A DNA stretch of 64,000 nt from an uncultured Selenomonadales bacterium (GTDB taxonomy: Bacteria; Bacillota; Clostridia; Christensenellales; QALW01): assembly GCA_905200615.1 (NCBI GenBank), contig CAJKLB010000003.1, positions 33,570 to 97,569 of the forward strand. Reading direction: 5' to 3'. Position numbers and translations under genes: made by a program. Below, piece after piece: positions 1 to 7,093 of this stretch. The notes beneath the pieces were generated by a model that did no database searches, was not told the origin of the DNA, and was given only the letters and a program-made list of their open reading frames with translations. The number at the start of each line of letters is the position of its first letter. Within the stretch, counting starts at the first letter, position 1.

Positions 1-35
1 TGCGTCGCCAAAAATATAAGGAGGAAAATCAATGA
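1..35 (+). CDS. 3' end of an upstream gene, possibly potC-type permease (partial)
   Basis: Only the last ten codons are inside the window: the frame reads RRQKYKEENQ and stops at TGA 33-35. That stop overlaps the ATG of the next gene in an ATGA arrangement. A short basic/acidic tail directly before a PotD-type binding protein is what a PotC permease would have in a potABCD operon. The identification rests on position only; the tail has no diagnostic motif, and an open frame this short could occur by chance. Confidence 0.4.
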   Translation, partial: RRQKYKEENQ

Positions 36-1420
36 TAAAAAAATTTTTTGCCGCTGCCGTTATACTGGCAATTGCTCTGTGCGGGTTCGCCGGCTGCGGA
101 AGCAGTGAGGACGAAATCGTTCTGAACGTGTTTAACTGGGGAGAATATATCTCCGACGGCGAAGGTTCTTGGGAATATACCGATGAAAACGGCAACGTAA
201 CCGAAATTCCCTACCTTGATATCAACAAGGCCTTTGAGGAATACTATGCGCAAAAGCATCCGGGCAAAAAGGTAAAAGTAAATTATACCACCTACGCTTC
301 CAATGAGGAACTGTATGCCAAAATGACCACTTCCGATGCGTCTTATGATGTGATTATTCCATCGGATTACCTGATCCCACAGCTTATTGATGAAAATTTG
401 ATTCAGCCCATTAACCGGGAAAACATCCCCAACATGGATAATATCGGGGAAAAATATATTGTAGAAGGTCTTTCCTACCGTGAGGAAAACGGAGAAAAAA
501 CATATTATTCCGCTACGTATACATTTGGTAAAGTCGGTATTATCTATAATCTTACTCTGCTGGAGCAGACCTTTGATGATTTTTCCCAGGAAGAATTTGA
601 AGCGGAGGGCTGGAAAGTTCTTTGGAACGAAAAATATAAAGATTTAGGAATTCTTCAGTTCAATAATTCCCGTGACGCCTTTGCCACAGCGCAATTCGCC
701 ATGATGAAAGAAGACGGATACACCGGTGAAAAGAGCTATATCAACGCTTCGGTAGAAGATGAAGGCGGCCGCGAGCTGTATATCCGCGCTCTGGATATGT
801 TAAGGGAACAGCAGCCGATTATTCAAAAATATGTAATGGACGAGGTTTTCAATAAAATGGAAACCGGAAACGCGGCCATCGCGCCCTATTATGTCGGCGA
901 TTATTTTACAATGACCTGGAACTGTGAAGACTATGAATTGTGCTTCTTCTATCCCGAAGAAGGCTCGAACTCCTTTTTAGACGCTATGTGCGTGCCCACC
1001 AGTTCCCGTAATCCGGAAATCGCCGAAGAATATATTAACTTTATGCTTTCGGTAGATGAAGATCCTACCAAGAGCATTGCGGCGATCAATGCCGAATATA
1101 TTTGCTACGCTACGCCGAACATGGCTGTTCAGCAAGATGAAGTATACCGTTATTTTGTTGAAAACGAAATGCATGAACGCGGCTATGAGCTGCTTTACAG
1201 TGAAGACTCCTTTAATTTTGAAGAAGAAGGTTTTGTTCGCCTGGATGAGGGAACACAGCAATACTTAAATGAATGTTGGGACCGCTTGAAAATTCAAGAC
1301 AGCGGTGAAAGCAGTTTGGTGCTGCCGATTGTCTGCGGAGTCGTTGCCGCCGCCATTATCGCGGTTATCGTGGTTGTGGTAATACGCAAAAAGAAAAAGG
1401 AAAAATATTATCAGGACTAA
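32..1420 (+). CDS. potD: Spermidine/putrescine ABC transporter substrate-binding lipoprotein (PotD-like) with C-terminal membrane anchor
   Basis: Extracytoplasmic polyamine-binding component of an ABC importer, 462 aa. The start follows AGGAGG at 20-25. Residues 1-22 form a lipoprotein signal with lipobox FAGC, so the mature protein should begin at a lipidated Cys. The mature N-terminus reads LNVFNWGEYI, the PotD/PotF hallmark, and YDVIIPSDY further on is also typical. The protein is longer than usual PotD (about 350 aa) because of an acidic insert near residues 48-60 and a C-terminal hydrophobic helix (about 430-450) followed by the basic tail RKKKKEK. A lipoprotein that also carries a C-terminal transmembrane anchor is unusual. 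The upstream transporter genes lie outside the window. A terminator follows at once. Family call is secure; substrate could be spermidine or putrescine. Confidence 0.9.
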   Translation: MIKKFFAAAVILAIALCGFAGCGSSEDEIVLNVFNWGEYISDGEGSWEYTDENGNVTEIPYLDINKAFEEYYAQKHPGKKVKVNYTTYASNEELYAKMTTSDASYDVIIPSDYLIPQLIDENLIQPINRENIPNMDNIGEKYIVEGLSYREENGEKTYYSATYTFGKVGIIYNLTLLEQTFDDFSQEEFEAEGWKVLWNEKYKDLGILQFNNSRDAFATAQFAMMKEDGYTGEKSYINASVEDEGGRELYIRALDMLREQQPIIQKYVMDEVFNKMETGNAAIAPYYVGDYFTMTWNCEDYELCFFYPEEGSNSFLDAMCVPTSSRNPEIAEEYINFMLSVDEDPTKSIAAINAEYICYATPNMAVQQDEVYRYFVENEMHERGYELLYSEDSFNFEEEGFVRLDEGTQQYLNECWDRLKIQDSGESSLVLPIVCGVVAAAIIAVIVVVVIRKKKKEKYYQD

Positions 1421-1444
1421 GCAAAAAGAATATCAATAAAAGCA

Positions 1445-1480
1445 AGAGATAAGATCTGTTATCGGTCTTATCTCTTTTTA
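1445..1480 (+). terminator. Rho-independent terminator after potD
   Basis: Perfect 10-bp stem AGAGATAAGA / TCTTATCTCT (1445-1454 and 1466-1475) with an 11-nt loop and a T run after it, 25 bases past the potD stop. Confidence 0.85.
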
Positions 1481-1513
1481 TACCGTAAAAATTTTTATCG
1501 CTAAAAAAAATAC

Positions 1514-1563
1514 TTGACTCTCTGCTTACCTTTAGGTTTATACTGTGCTTGTAAGGTACCTTA
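1514..1563 (+). promoter_or_regulatory. MerR-type promoter with 19-bp spacer and operator palindrome
   Basis: The -35 TTGACT (1514-1519) and -10 TATACT (1539-1544) are separated by 19 bp, the long spacer that MerR-family activators correct by DNA distortion. The spacer holds an inverted repeat ACCT-TT-AGGT (1528-1537). A second 12-bp perfect palindrome, TAAGGTACCTTA, lies at 1552-1563, just before the ribosome binding site. Autoregulation by the MerR protein encoded immediately downstream is the natural reading. Confidence 0.75.
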
Positions 1564-1587
1564 ACAATCAGTCAGGAGGTGTACTCT

Positions 1588-2865
1588 ATGCAAATCGGCG
1601 AATTTGCAAAAATCTGCAACACAAAAATTTCGGTGCTCCGGCATTATGACGCGGAAGGACTGCTGCCGCCGGATTATATAGACCGCTTTACCGGCTACCG
1701 ATACTATTCAAAAGAACAAATTACGGATTTTTTAAAAATATCCATGCTGAAAAGCGCGGGATTTTCATTGGCCGAAATTAAGCTCATAATAACGGAACGG
1801 AAAAGCAATAAAATGATTATGGAATTGTTTGATAAAAAAAGAGAAACCCTCTATGAAACCCTATCGCACTTAGATCAGGCAAAAAAAATAATCTTAGGAG
1901 TTGAGTCATTTTTGGAAATAAACATTACGGAAGCAGATAACAAAATTTTGTTTGAAACTGAAAAAATTGACGCCCGCAATATAGAAGATGCCTATGATTT
2001 CATGGATCAATCCATCGCATCGGAGGGATTCCAGCGTATATCGAGTTTCACAATACACGCTGATAAAGAAAAAAAGGTTAAAATTACCTGTGAGGCTGTT
2101 AAACTTACAGAAGAAGAGATTGTTCTAAATGAAAATATCCATGTTCCTTTTGAGAACGATACTACCATCATCGGAAAATGGGAAATCATAGGGGAAATTG
2201 CCGTTAAAGAGGATTTTGAAAGAATCGGTAAGGAAAAAGAGCAAGACATTCGCTCAATCTATTTTCTCCCCGGCGGCGAACGATATTGGTGTTACGGCTG
2301 GAGCAAAGGAAAATTAATAATCGACAGCGGAGATTCCGCCACCGTAAACGATTTCAGCACGGAAAACATAAACGGACAGCATTATATGTTCGTGAATTTA
2401 AAGTCTTATCCATATCGTCATGGCGGCAGAACAACGGTATTGGTATTAAAACAAACGGATAACAAAGCCTATACCGCGACGGAAATTGCAAGAAGAGATA
2501 ACATTGATATGCCCTTTATCGACGACCCGGGGGTTATCGGGAAATGGAAAGCGATTGATTTCTGTAAAGCCAAGAAGGATTTCCACGCTGAAAAAACCAA
2601 TGACAAGGAATATTTTTTTTCAAAAGTAGAATTTAAACCCAACGGTGAAATCATCAGCTGCTATAACTACGGAAAGGAAAGAATCGCCTCCAGAGAAATG
2701 CAGGAATGGACAAAAGGTTTTGTTTTGCGCAAATGGAATTCTACCGCCTGTGCTTATGAAATAAACAATATCAACGGAAAACAATATCTTATCATGGAGT
2801 GGAAAAGCGGCGATTACAGCTGGGGCGGCTTTGATACAGATTATTATGTATTTATAAAAGAATAA
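1588..2865 (+). CDS. MerR-family transcriptional regulator with two copies of a BlaR1-like C-terminal module
   Basis: Cytoplasmic one-component regulator, 425 aa. The ATG at 1588 is chosen because AGGAGG (1574-1579) lies 8 bases upstream; the GTG at 1579 would sit inside that site. Residues 1-70 are a MerR winged helix-turn-helix (IGEFAKICNTKISVLRHYD, then GYRYYS). About 70-115 is the usual dimerisation helix. The long C-terminal part has two related modules of roughly 115-120 residues, beginning near 186 (VPFENDTTIIGKWE) and 307 (MPFIDDPGVIGKWK). From memory, the IGKW...DF pattern resembles a lipocalin-like module at the C-terminus of some clostridial BlaR1/M56 proteins. The modules may sense a ligand. 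No transporter or enzyme target sits next to it, so the effector is unknown. Confidence 0.85.
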   Translation: MQIGEFAKICNTKISVLRHYDAEGLLPPDYIDRFTGYRYYSKEQITDFLKISMLKSAGFSLAEIKLIITERKSNKMIMELFDKKRETLYETLSHLDQAKKIILGVESFLEINITEADNKILFETEKIDARNIEDAYDFMDQSIASEGFQRISSFTIHADKEKKVKITCEAVKLTEEEIVLNENIHVPFENDTTIIGKWEIIGEIAVKEDFERIGKEKEQDIRSIYFLPGGERYWCYGWSKGKLIIDSGDSATVNDFSTENINGQHYMFVNLKSYPYRHGGRTTVLVLKQTDNKAYTATEIARRDNIDMPFIDDPGVIGKWKAIDFCKAKKDFHAEKTNDKEYFFSKVEFKPNGEIISCYNYGKERIASREMQEWTKGFVLRKWNSTACAYEINNINGKQYLIMEWKSGDYSWGGFDTDYYVFIKE

Positions 2866-2869
2866 AGTG

Positions 2870-2891
2870 GGGCAGGAAAGCCTTCCTGCCC
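2870..2891 (+). terminator. Hairpin after the MerR gene, possible terminator
   Basis: Stem GGGCAGGAA / TTCCTGCCC (2870-2878, 2883-2891) with a 4-nt loop directly after the stop codon. The following T run is poor, so termination strength is uncertain. The rest of the gap to 3162 holds only the promoter listed next. Confidence 0.6.
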
Positions 2892-3104
2892 TGTTCTCAA
2901 CTTTAAAAACTCCTTTTATCACCGGTACGGCAAAAAAACTGTTTATAGAGAAACGCACACTTTCTGAAAAACCGAGGAACACTACAAAATACCCAAAATC
3001 TTTGATTTTTAAAGGAACCCCCAAATAAAAGCATGCCTTTGGATAAGGCACGGCAAGAAAAAATTTTTTGTTTTACGCAGTAAAATTTCATAGCAAAACC
3101 CGTA

Positions 3105-3132
3105 TTGACAAACGATAAAAAGCTGTTATAAT
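3105..3132 (+). promoter_or_regulatory. Sigma-A promoter with extended -10 for the poly-Q protein
   Basis: Consensus -35 TTGACA (3105-3110) and -10 TATAAT (3127-3132) with a 16-bp spacer and a TGn extension just before the -10 box. A strong promoter of its own for the gene starting at 3163. Confidence 0.8.
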
Positions 3133-3162
3133 CAAATTATAAAGAAAAAGGAGGTCGATCCC

Positions 3163-3714
3163 ATGAAAATTTGTCCCAACTGTCATCATCAGTGCAATGA
3201 TGCCGCGCTGTTTTGCAATACCTGCGGCGCTTCTCTTTCCGCCGCGCCGCAACAGCAACAGTCGCAACAGCAACAGCAGCAACAGCAGCAACAGCCGCAA
3301 CAACAACAGCAACAACAACAACAACAATATCAACAGCAACAGCAATATCAACAGCCCCAGTATCAGGCGCCTACCGATCATACTTCGGAATTTGACCCAC
3401 AGGATATTTCTCAAAATAAAGTTATCGCCATGGCGCCGTATATCCTTGGTTTTATCGGTATTATTATCGCGCTGCTGGGAGCGGGATCCTCTCAATATGC
3501 CGCTTTTCATGTACGGCAGGCATTGAAAATTGAAATTGTTTCTGTACTGATAGCCATTTGTATGTTTGTACTTTTTTGGACCATTATCGTACCCATTATC
3601 GCGGCGGTTTGCATGTTGATTCTATTGGTAATACGAATCATTTCTTTCTTTTCGGTATGCGGAGGAAAAGCTAAAGAGCCTGCTATTATCAGCAGCCTTT
3701 CTTTCTTAAAGTAA
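3163..3714 (+). CDS. Zinc-ribbon, poly-glutamine, DUF4870-like membrane protein
   Basis: 183 aa, start after AAAGGAGG. Residues 4-21 form a small zinc ribbon (CPNC ... CNTC). Residues 30-68 are a low-complexity tract with 33 glutamines in 39 positions, broken by Ser, Pro and Tyr and encoded by mixed CAA/CAG codons. After a short acidic linker come two or three membrane segments (about 88-108 and 120-165). The motif YAAFHVRQALKIEI is typical of DUF4870/YtxN-type small membrane proteins. The ribbon and poly-Q part is predicted to be cytoplasmic or interfacial. No function is known. The gene stands alone, with its own promoter and a hairpin 45 bp past the stop. Zinc-ribbon plus small membrane domain is common in Clostridia; such a long Q tract is not. 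Confidence 0.8.
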   Translation: MKICPNCHHQCNDAALFCNTCGASLSAAPQQQQSQQQQQQQQQQPQQQQQQQQQQYQQQQQYQQPQYQAPTDHTSEFDPQDISQNKVIAMAPYILGFIGIIIALLGAGSSQYAAFHVRQALKIEIVSVLIAICMFVLFWTIIVPIIAAVCMLILLVIRIISFFSVCGGKAKEPAIISSLSFLK

Positions 3715-3759
3715 AAAGATTTTTCTGTTTACGGAGAATTTCCGCGAAAGATCCAAAAA

Positions 3760-3784
3760 AGCGAGGGAGCAAAACTCCCTCGCT
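3760..3784 (+). terminator. Hairpin downstream of the poly-Q gene, left border of repeat R1-A
   Basis: Perfect 10-bp stem AGCGAGGGAG / CTCCCTCGCT with loop CAAAA, preceded by an A run. Instead of the expected T run the sequence goes directly into TCAGAC and repeat R1-A, as if the element had replaced the terminator tail. Confidence 0.65.
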
Positions 3785-3790
3785 TCAGAC

Positions 3791-3981
3791 TGTAAACAAA
3801 CCTGAAATCTAATTTTTTTGCGGCGTTCAGCCGCATTTTGTTTTTCCGGCGACAGTTACTTTATAAGCGAAAAGCCGCTTGACAAGCGGTTTTCAAGCAT
3901 ACAAGGGAGTAGTAGACCCGAAAATCAACTAATTTTCAACGAGTAGCATCCTCGGCAAAGAGAGTATTGACTTTGTCGACA
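3791..3981 (+). repeat. Dispersed repeat R1, copy A
   Basis: Non-coding element of about 190 bp. It starts TGTAAACAAACCTGAAA and ends GACTTTGTCGACA, so the ends are short imperfect inverted repeats. It contains a GC hairpin (GCGGC / GCCGC), then TTTTGTTTTTCCGG, then AAGCGAAAAGCCGCTTG, and a conserved block of ATCAAC, TTTTC and GCATCC. The same blocks in the same order recur at 22276-22493, 31015-31202 and (inverted) 6851-7043. Confidence 0.8.
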
Positions 3982-4561
3982 CTTTTATCGTTCAGCCTGA
4001 AGCTAAATGATTTTTTCCACAGACTGTCGCCGGTATATATTTTATTTTCGCTCTCTTAATAACGAGCCGCGGCCTAAAAGGAAATATCATGCAGAAGCTT
4101 TGATAAAAATTTCAAATCAACTTTCTAAAATGCATTTTTCCCCTTTTCCGATTTTCACAGCCGGCTGTCCTGAAACTTCCGCAAATCCGGCTCTGCCCCG
4201 CGGTCTGATTCTATCCCCAATGTTATAAGCAATTGTTCTTTTATACGCATTTTTTGTAAGCCGCGATTTCTTTAATTTGATTGTCCACATTATAATTTAT
4301 TGTTTTCAAAATTTAATTTTTATGCGCTTTTTCCTACTTTACGTATGTTGTAAAACAATATTTATCCTTATCTTCCCTCCGCAGATAATTTTTTATGGAT
4401 CCGCTTTCATTTTTCTATATCTCCTCTCTTAAACAAAACCTATACTTTTTATCAAATCATAATGAAAAACTTCTGCGGTATTTTCTGGAGATGTTCAGGT
4501 ATTTTTACCGATCGACAAAGATTCATTCAAAGTGGCTGATTTTCCTCGGATTTTCTGATAT

Positions 4562-4593
4562 AAAAAAACGAAGGCGCAAATGCGCCTTCGTTT
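4562..4593 (-). terminator. Terminator of surface protein gene 4609-6474
   Basis: Very strong hairpin AAACGAAGGCGCA / TGCGCCTTCGTTT (4566-4578, 4581-4593), followed on the minus strand by a T run. It lies 16 bp past the stop codon. Confidence 0.9.
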
Positions 4594-4608
4594 ACAGAAC
4601 GCCAAATA

Positions 4609-6474
4609 TTACAGCAACTCTTTTCTCTTTCTTTGAACAATCACAAAGCCAAGGGAAACACAAGCCGCCGCCATAACCGTACCGGCTACAATCGGTGCTA
4701 CATCGCCGTCATTCTTAGAACCGGGTGCCTGAATGGTTACTTCGTCAACATAGTACGCAAAGGTTTCCGAAGCAAACGCGTTAATGGAACCATCCAAACG
4801 AAGGATCAGCTGATACGCGTTGGTTTTTCCTTCCGCATACAACTGTTTAATTAAAGTAAGATAATTCTCGGTAATCGGAACTTTTACCTCAAACTTCGTC
4901 CAATCTTCCGTAAGCTTTATGCCCGCGCCTTCTACAGTAATAAAGCTCTGCTGCTCCGTGCCGTCGGGCAATTTGCCGTTCACATGCTCCTGCGAATTCA
5001 ATATAAAGGCGAAGCTTGTGTTGCTGGGCAGAGGCGCATCGGTTTTAGCGTAGAACGTAACCGTATATTCACCGGCTCCCGCTCCGTTATAACCGTTTTC
5101 TTGATCCTGAATAATGGCCGGGCCTAAATCGAAAGCAACAGAATCATACTTACCACCTTGAGAAGGAGTAAATTTGATAGCGTGAGCGGTACCGTTAGCA
5201 CCACCGGCAACCTGTTCAACGGTTCCCTTGCCCTGAAGGAAAATGCCCCAGCCTGTGGTTCCGTCTTCCGCGTTGCCGTTTACCACTTCAGCAAAAACAG
5301 GCTCTTCATTAGTTCCCCCATCTTCTTCGCCTGTATACAAATTATTTACACTTTCCGGCAATTCACTTTGAGAAACCAATTTAGCGGCACAATTAAAAAC
5401 TTTACTAAAGCTCAAAGTTCCGCTATTTCCGCTGAGATATAATACCGTACCGCTGGGAAGCGGGGTTTTACCGCTGGCGTCGGTGGATACATTTACCCTG
5501 ATAAACACATCTTTATCATAAGTATACTCTTTTGTTGTACCATTTTTCTCAATTGTTTTCTTTACAGGAACGTTCACGGACAATTCCACACTCTTGCCCG
5601 CGGGAACTAATGTAAATTCGCCTACAGCCATTGCCTCCCAAGAATCGGAAGAGCCATGATGAAGAACGCTGGGATTGAACTGCGCATAAAAATCAATGGC
5701 AGACTCATTAGAAACAATGATACTCGCCTTTACGGTTTCACCGTTAACCTCCGCGCCGGAAAGGAATCCTGCGCTTGCTGTTGCAGCAAGATTATCCACG
5801 GTCTGTCCCTCACTCACGGTGATCTGTGCTCCCGCTTTTTCTTCAAGCGTTACGGAAACATCGTCAATCAGAAGATAAGAGGTGGACTTAATGTTGTCCA
5901 GGCAGAGACGCCAGCTATTGCCGTTTGTGGTGTTAATTGTGGCTAAATCCGCGGCGCTGGCAAACAAATCCGCGCTCACGGTATACCACTGGTTAAACTT
6001 TGTACCGGCATTAACATTCCCGCTGAGAGTCGCATAATTATTTGTTTGATCCGAGCAGAAAGACGCGTTTTTTGTATCGCGCAGGATCAGTCTGGCAACC
6101 GCCTTGTCTACATCCTCCTGTTTGGAAGCTTCAACATACACACGCATGGAGAGCTTTACAGAAGCCTGCGTTAAACCGGCCGCGGCGATCGCCTCCTTAA
6201 TCAGCGTGCCAACCTCAATGTACGGTGTACTCCAAGATTTAGCTGTTGTTGCTTTTAACACCTTGTTATCGGGGTCTGTGGGATCCGTCTCAATACTGAG
6301 CGTGCTTTCGAGACCTTTCCAAGCAGCAGGCACAGCGGTCTGATCGGTAAACGTTGATTCTGCTTCAGAAAGAAGGTTCTTGCCATACACGGAATCTTCC
6401 GCGAATACCGCGATCATAGAAAGACAGGATACCATGATCGCCAGCGCAAGAACCACGCTTAAAGCTTTTTTCAT
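4609..6474 (-). CDS. Secreted, membrane-anchored carbohydrate-binding-like protein (module order A-B-C)
   Basis: 621 aa, exported. Signal peptide 1-26, then three beta-rich modules. A (about 27-212) resembles CBM_4_9-type jelly rolls (YLLIDDVSVTLEE at its end). B (about 215-380) contains SVLHHGSSDSWE and GTTKEYTYD. C (about 395-580) starts with VNGNAEDGTTGW and ends YYVDEVTIQ. A C-terminal transmembrane helix (about 592-615) ends in QRKRKELL; no LPXTG motif precedes it. B and C have clear homologues in the next gene upstream (7094-8953), where their order is reversed. No catalytic domain is visible, so an adhesive or glycan-binding role is inferred. The start has a good ribosome binding site (GAGGAGG). 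It has its own terminator and appears monocistronic. Confidence 0.8.
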   Translation of the reverse strand: MKKALSVVLALAIMVSCLSMIAVFAEDSVYGKNLLSEAESTFTDQTAVPAAWKGLESTLSIETDPTDPDNKVLKATTAKSWSTPYIEVGTLIKEAIAAAGLTQASVKLSMRVYVEASKQEDVDKAVARLILRDTKNASFCSDQTNNYATLSGNVNAGTKFNQWYTVSADLFASAADLATINTTNGNSWRLCLDNIKSTSYLLIDDVSVTLEEKAGAQITVSEGQTVDNLAATASAGFLSGAEVNGETVKASIIVSNESAIDFYAQFNPSVLHHGSSDSWEAMAVGEFTLVPAGKSVELSVNVPVKKTIEKNGTTKEYTYDKDVFIRVNVSTDASGKTPLPSGTVLYLSGNSGTLSFSKVFNCAAKLVSQSELPESVNNLYTGEEDGGTNEEPVFAEVVNGNAEDGTTGWGIFLQGKGTVEQVAGGANGTAHAIKFTPSQGGKYDSVAFDLGPAIIQDQENGYNGAGAGEYTVTFYAKTDAPLPSNTSFAFILNSQEHVNGKLPDGTEQQSFITVEGAGIKLTEDWTKFEVKVPITENYLTLIKQLYAEGKTNAYQLILRLDGSINAFASETFAYYVDEVTIQAPGSKNDGDVAPIVAGTVMAAACVSLGFVIVQRKRKELL

Positions 6475-6500
6475 TTTTGTTTCCTCCTCTAATCAATTAC

Positions 6501-6516
6501 GTATCGTTTATGATAC
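6501..6516. promoter_or_regulatory. Palindrome GTATC-N6-GATAC upstream of the surface protein
   Basis: Inverted repeat GTATCGTTTATGATAC located 27 bp upstream of the start at 6474. A near-match, GTATCATTGTATGATTC, lies at 11321-11337 upstream of the GH99-like gene. It could be a shared operator; this is weakly supported. Confidence 0.3.
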
Positions 6517-6824
6517 TTATACAGATATATTGTACAAAAAAATTTTTTAAATGTCAATATTTATTTATATTTTATTAAAAAATTTTCATCGTGGTCTGTA
6601 AAGTATCAAAAAAATATATACGACAAAAACCGCTCAATAACACTGTTTTTAGGACAACAAAGAATCAAACCGTCTTAGTTTATTTCCTAAAAAGAGGAAA
6701 TGTTACAAAAAAAAGAATAGGGAATAACCATTCCGATAGAACGGTTACCGATGAGAAATCGTCTCTTTCCCCGACGCATAAAAACATACCTATGGTTATT
6801 TACTGATAGGTATTTCCACAAAAA

Positions 6825-6848
6825 AAAGAGCCGCGTTTGCGGATCTTT
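6825..6848 (-). terminator. Distal terminator-like hairpin bordering repeat R1-D
   Basis: Stem AAAGAGCCGC / GCGGATCTTT (6825-6834, 6839-6848), one mismatch, with a T run on the minus strand. It is almost the same sequence as the hairpin at 7051-7074, on the other side of repeat R1-D. Confidence 0.7.
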
Positions 6849-6850
6849 GA

Positions 6851-7043
6851 GCGTCAACACTTTCGGGATGCCGATCGCTTGAAAATTGTTGATTTTCGAA
6901 CTGTATTTTTCCTTACCGGTATTACTCCTGCTGCCTTGAAAAATCACTAATCAATCCATTTTATTCATAAGGATTCGGTCACCGGAAAAACAAAAATGCG
7001 GCGTTGCCGCCGCAAAAAAATCAAAATCCCGGGTTGTCTACCC
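6851..7043 (-). repeat. Dispersed repeat R1, copy D (inverted)
   Basis: Read on the minus strand it starts GGGTAGACAACCC, then has hairpin GCGGCG-GCAA-CGCCGC, TTTTTGTTTTTCCGG, later CGAAAATCAACAATTTTC and GGCATCCCG, and ends GTGTTGACGC. These are the R1 blocks in order, although this copy has diverged in the middle. It sits directly downstream of the terminator of gene 7094-8953. The remaining gap, 6475-6824, is AT-rich with only a small hairpin (ATACCTAT / ATAGGTAT near 6786-6813). Confidence 0.7.
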
Positions 7044-7050
7044 TCTGAAA

Positions 7051-7074
7051 AAAGAGCCGCGTTCGCGGCTCTTT
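7051..7074 (-). terminator. Terminator of surface protein gene 7094-8953
   Basis: Perfect 11-bp stem AAAGAGCCGCG / CGCGGCTCTTT with a 2-nt loop and a T run on the minus strand, 20 bp past the stop codon. Confidence 0.9.
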
Positions 7075-7093
7075 ACTCTTTTTTATAAGCAGA

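Larger units (their letters stand above)
3715..4608. other. 894-bp intergenic region with no credible gene
   Basis: The first third is the hairpin and repeat R1-A. From about 4000 the DNA becomes AT-rich, and no frame has a ribosome binding site or a family motif. It ends with the terminator of the convergent surface-protein gene. Confidence 0.7.

Noticed and set aside
3240..3365. CAA/CAG repeat considered as a CRISPR-like or microsatellite array
   Set aside because: No regular spacer structure; it is coding low complexity. No CRISPR array was found elsewhere in the window.
3088..3526. Alternative frames across the poly-Q tract giving poly-Leu, poly-Asn and poly-Thr/Ala proteins
   Set aside because: Frame shadows of the CAA/CAG repeat; only the Gln frame has a ribosome binding site and flanking domains.
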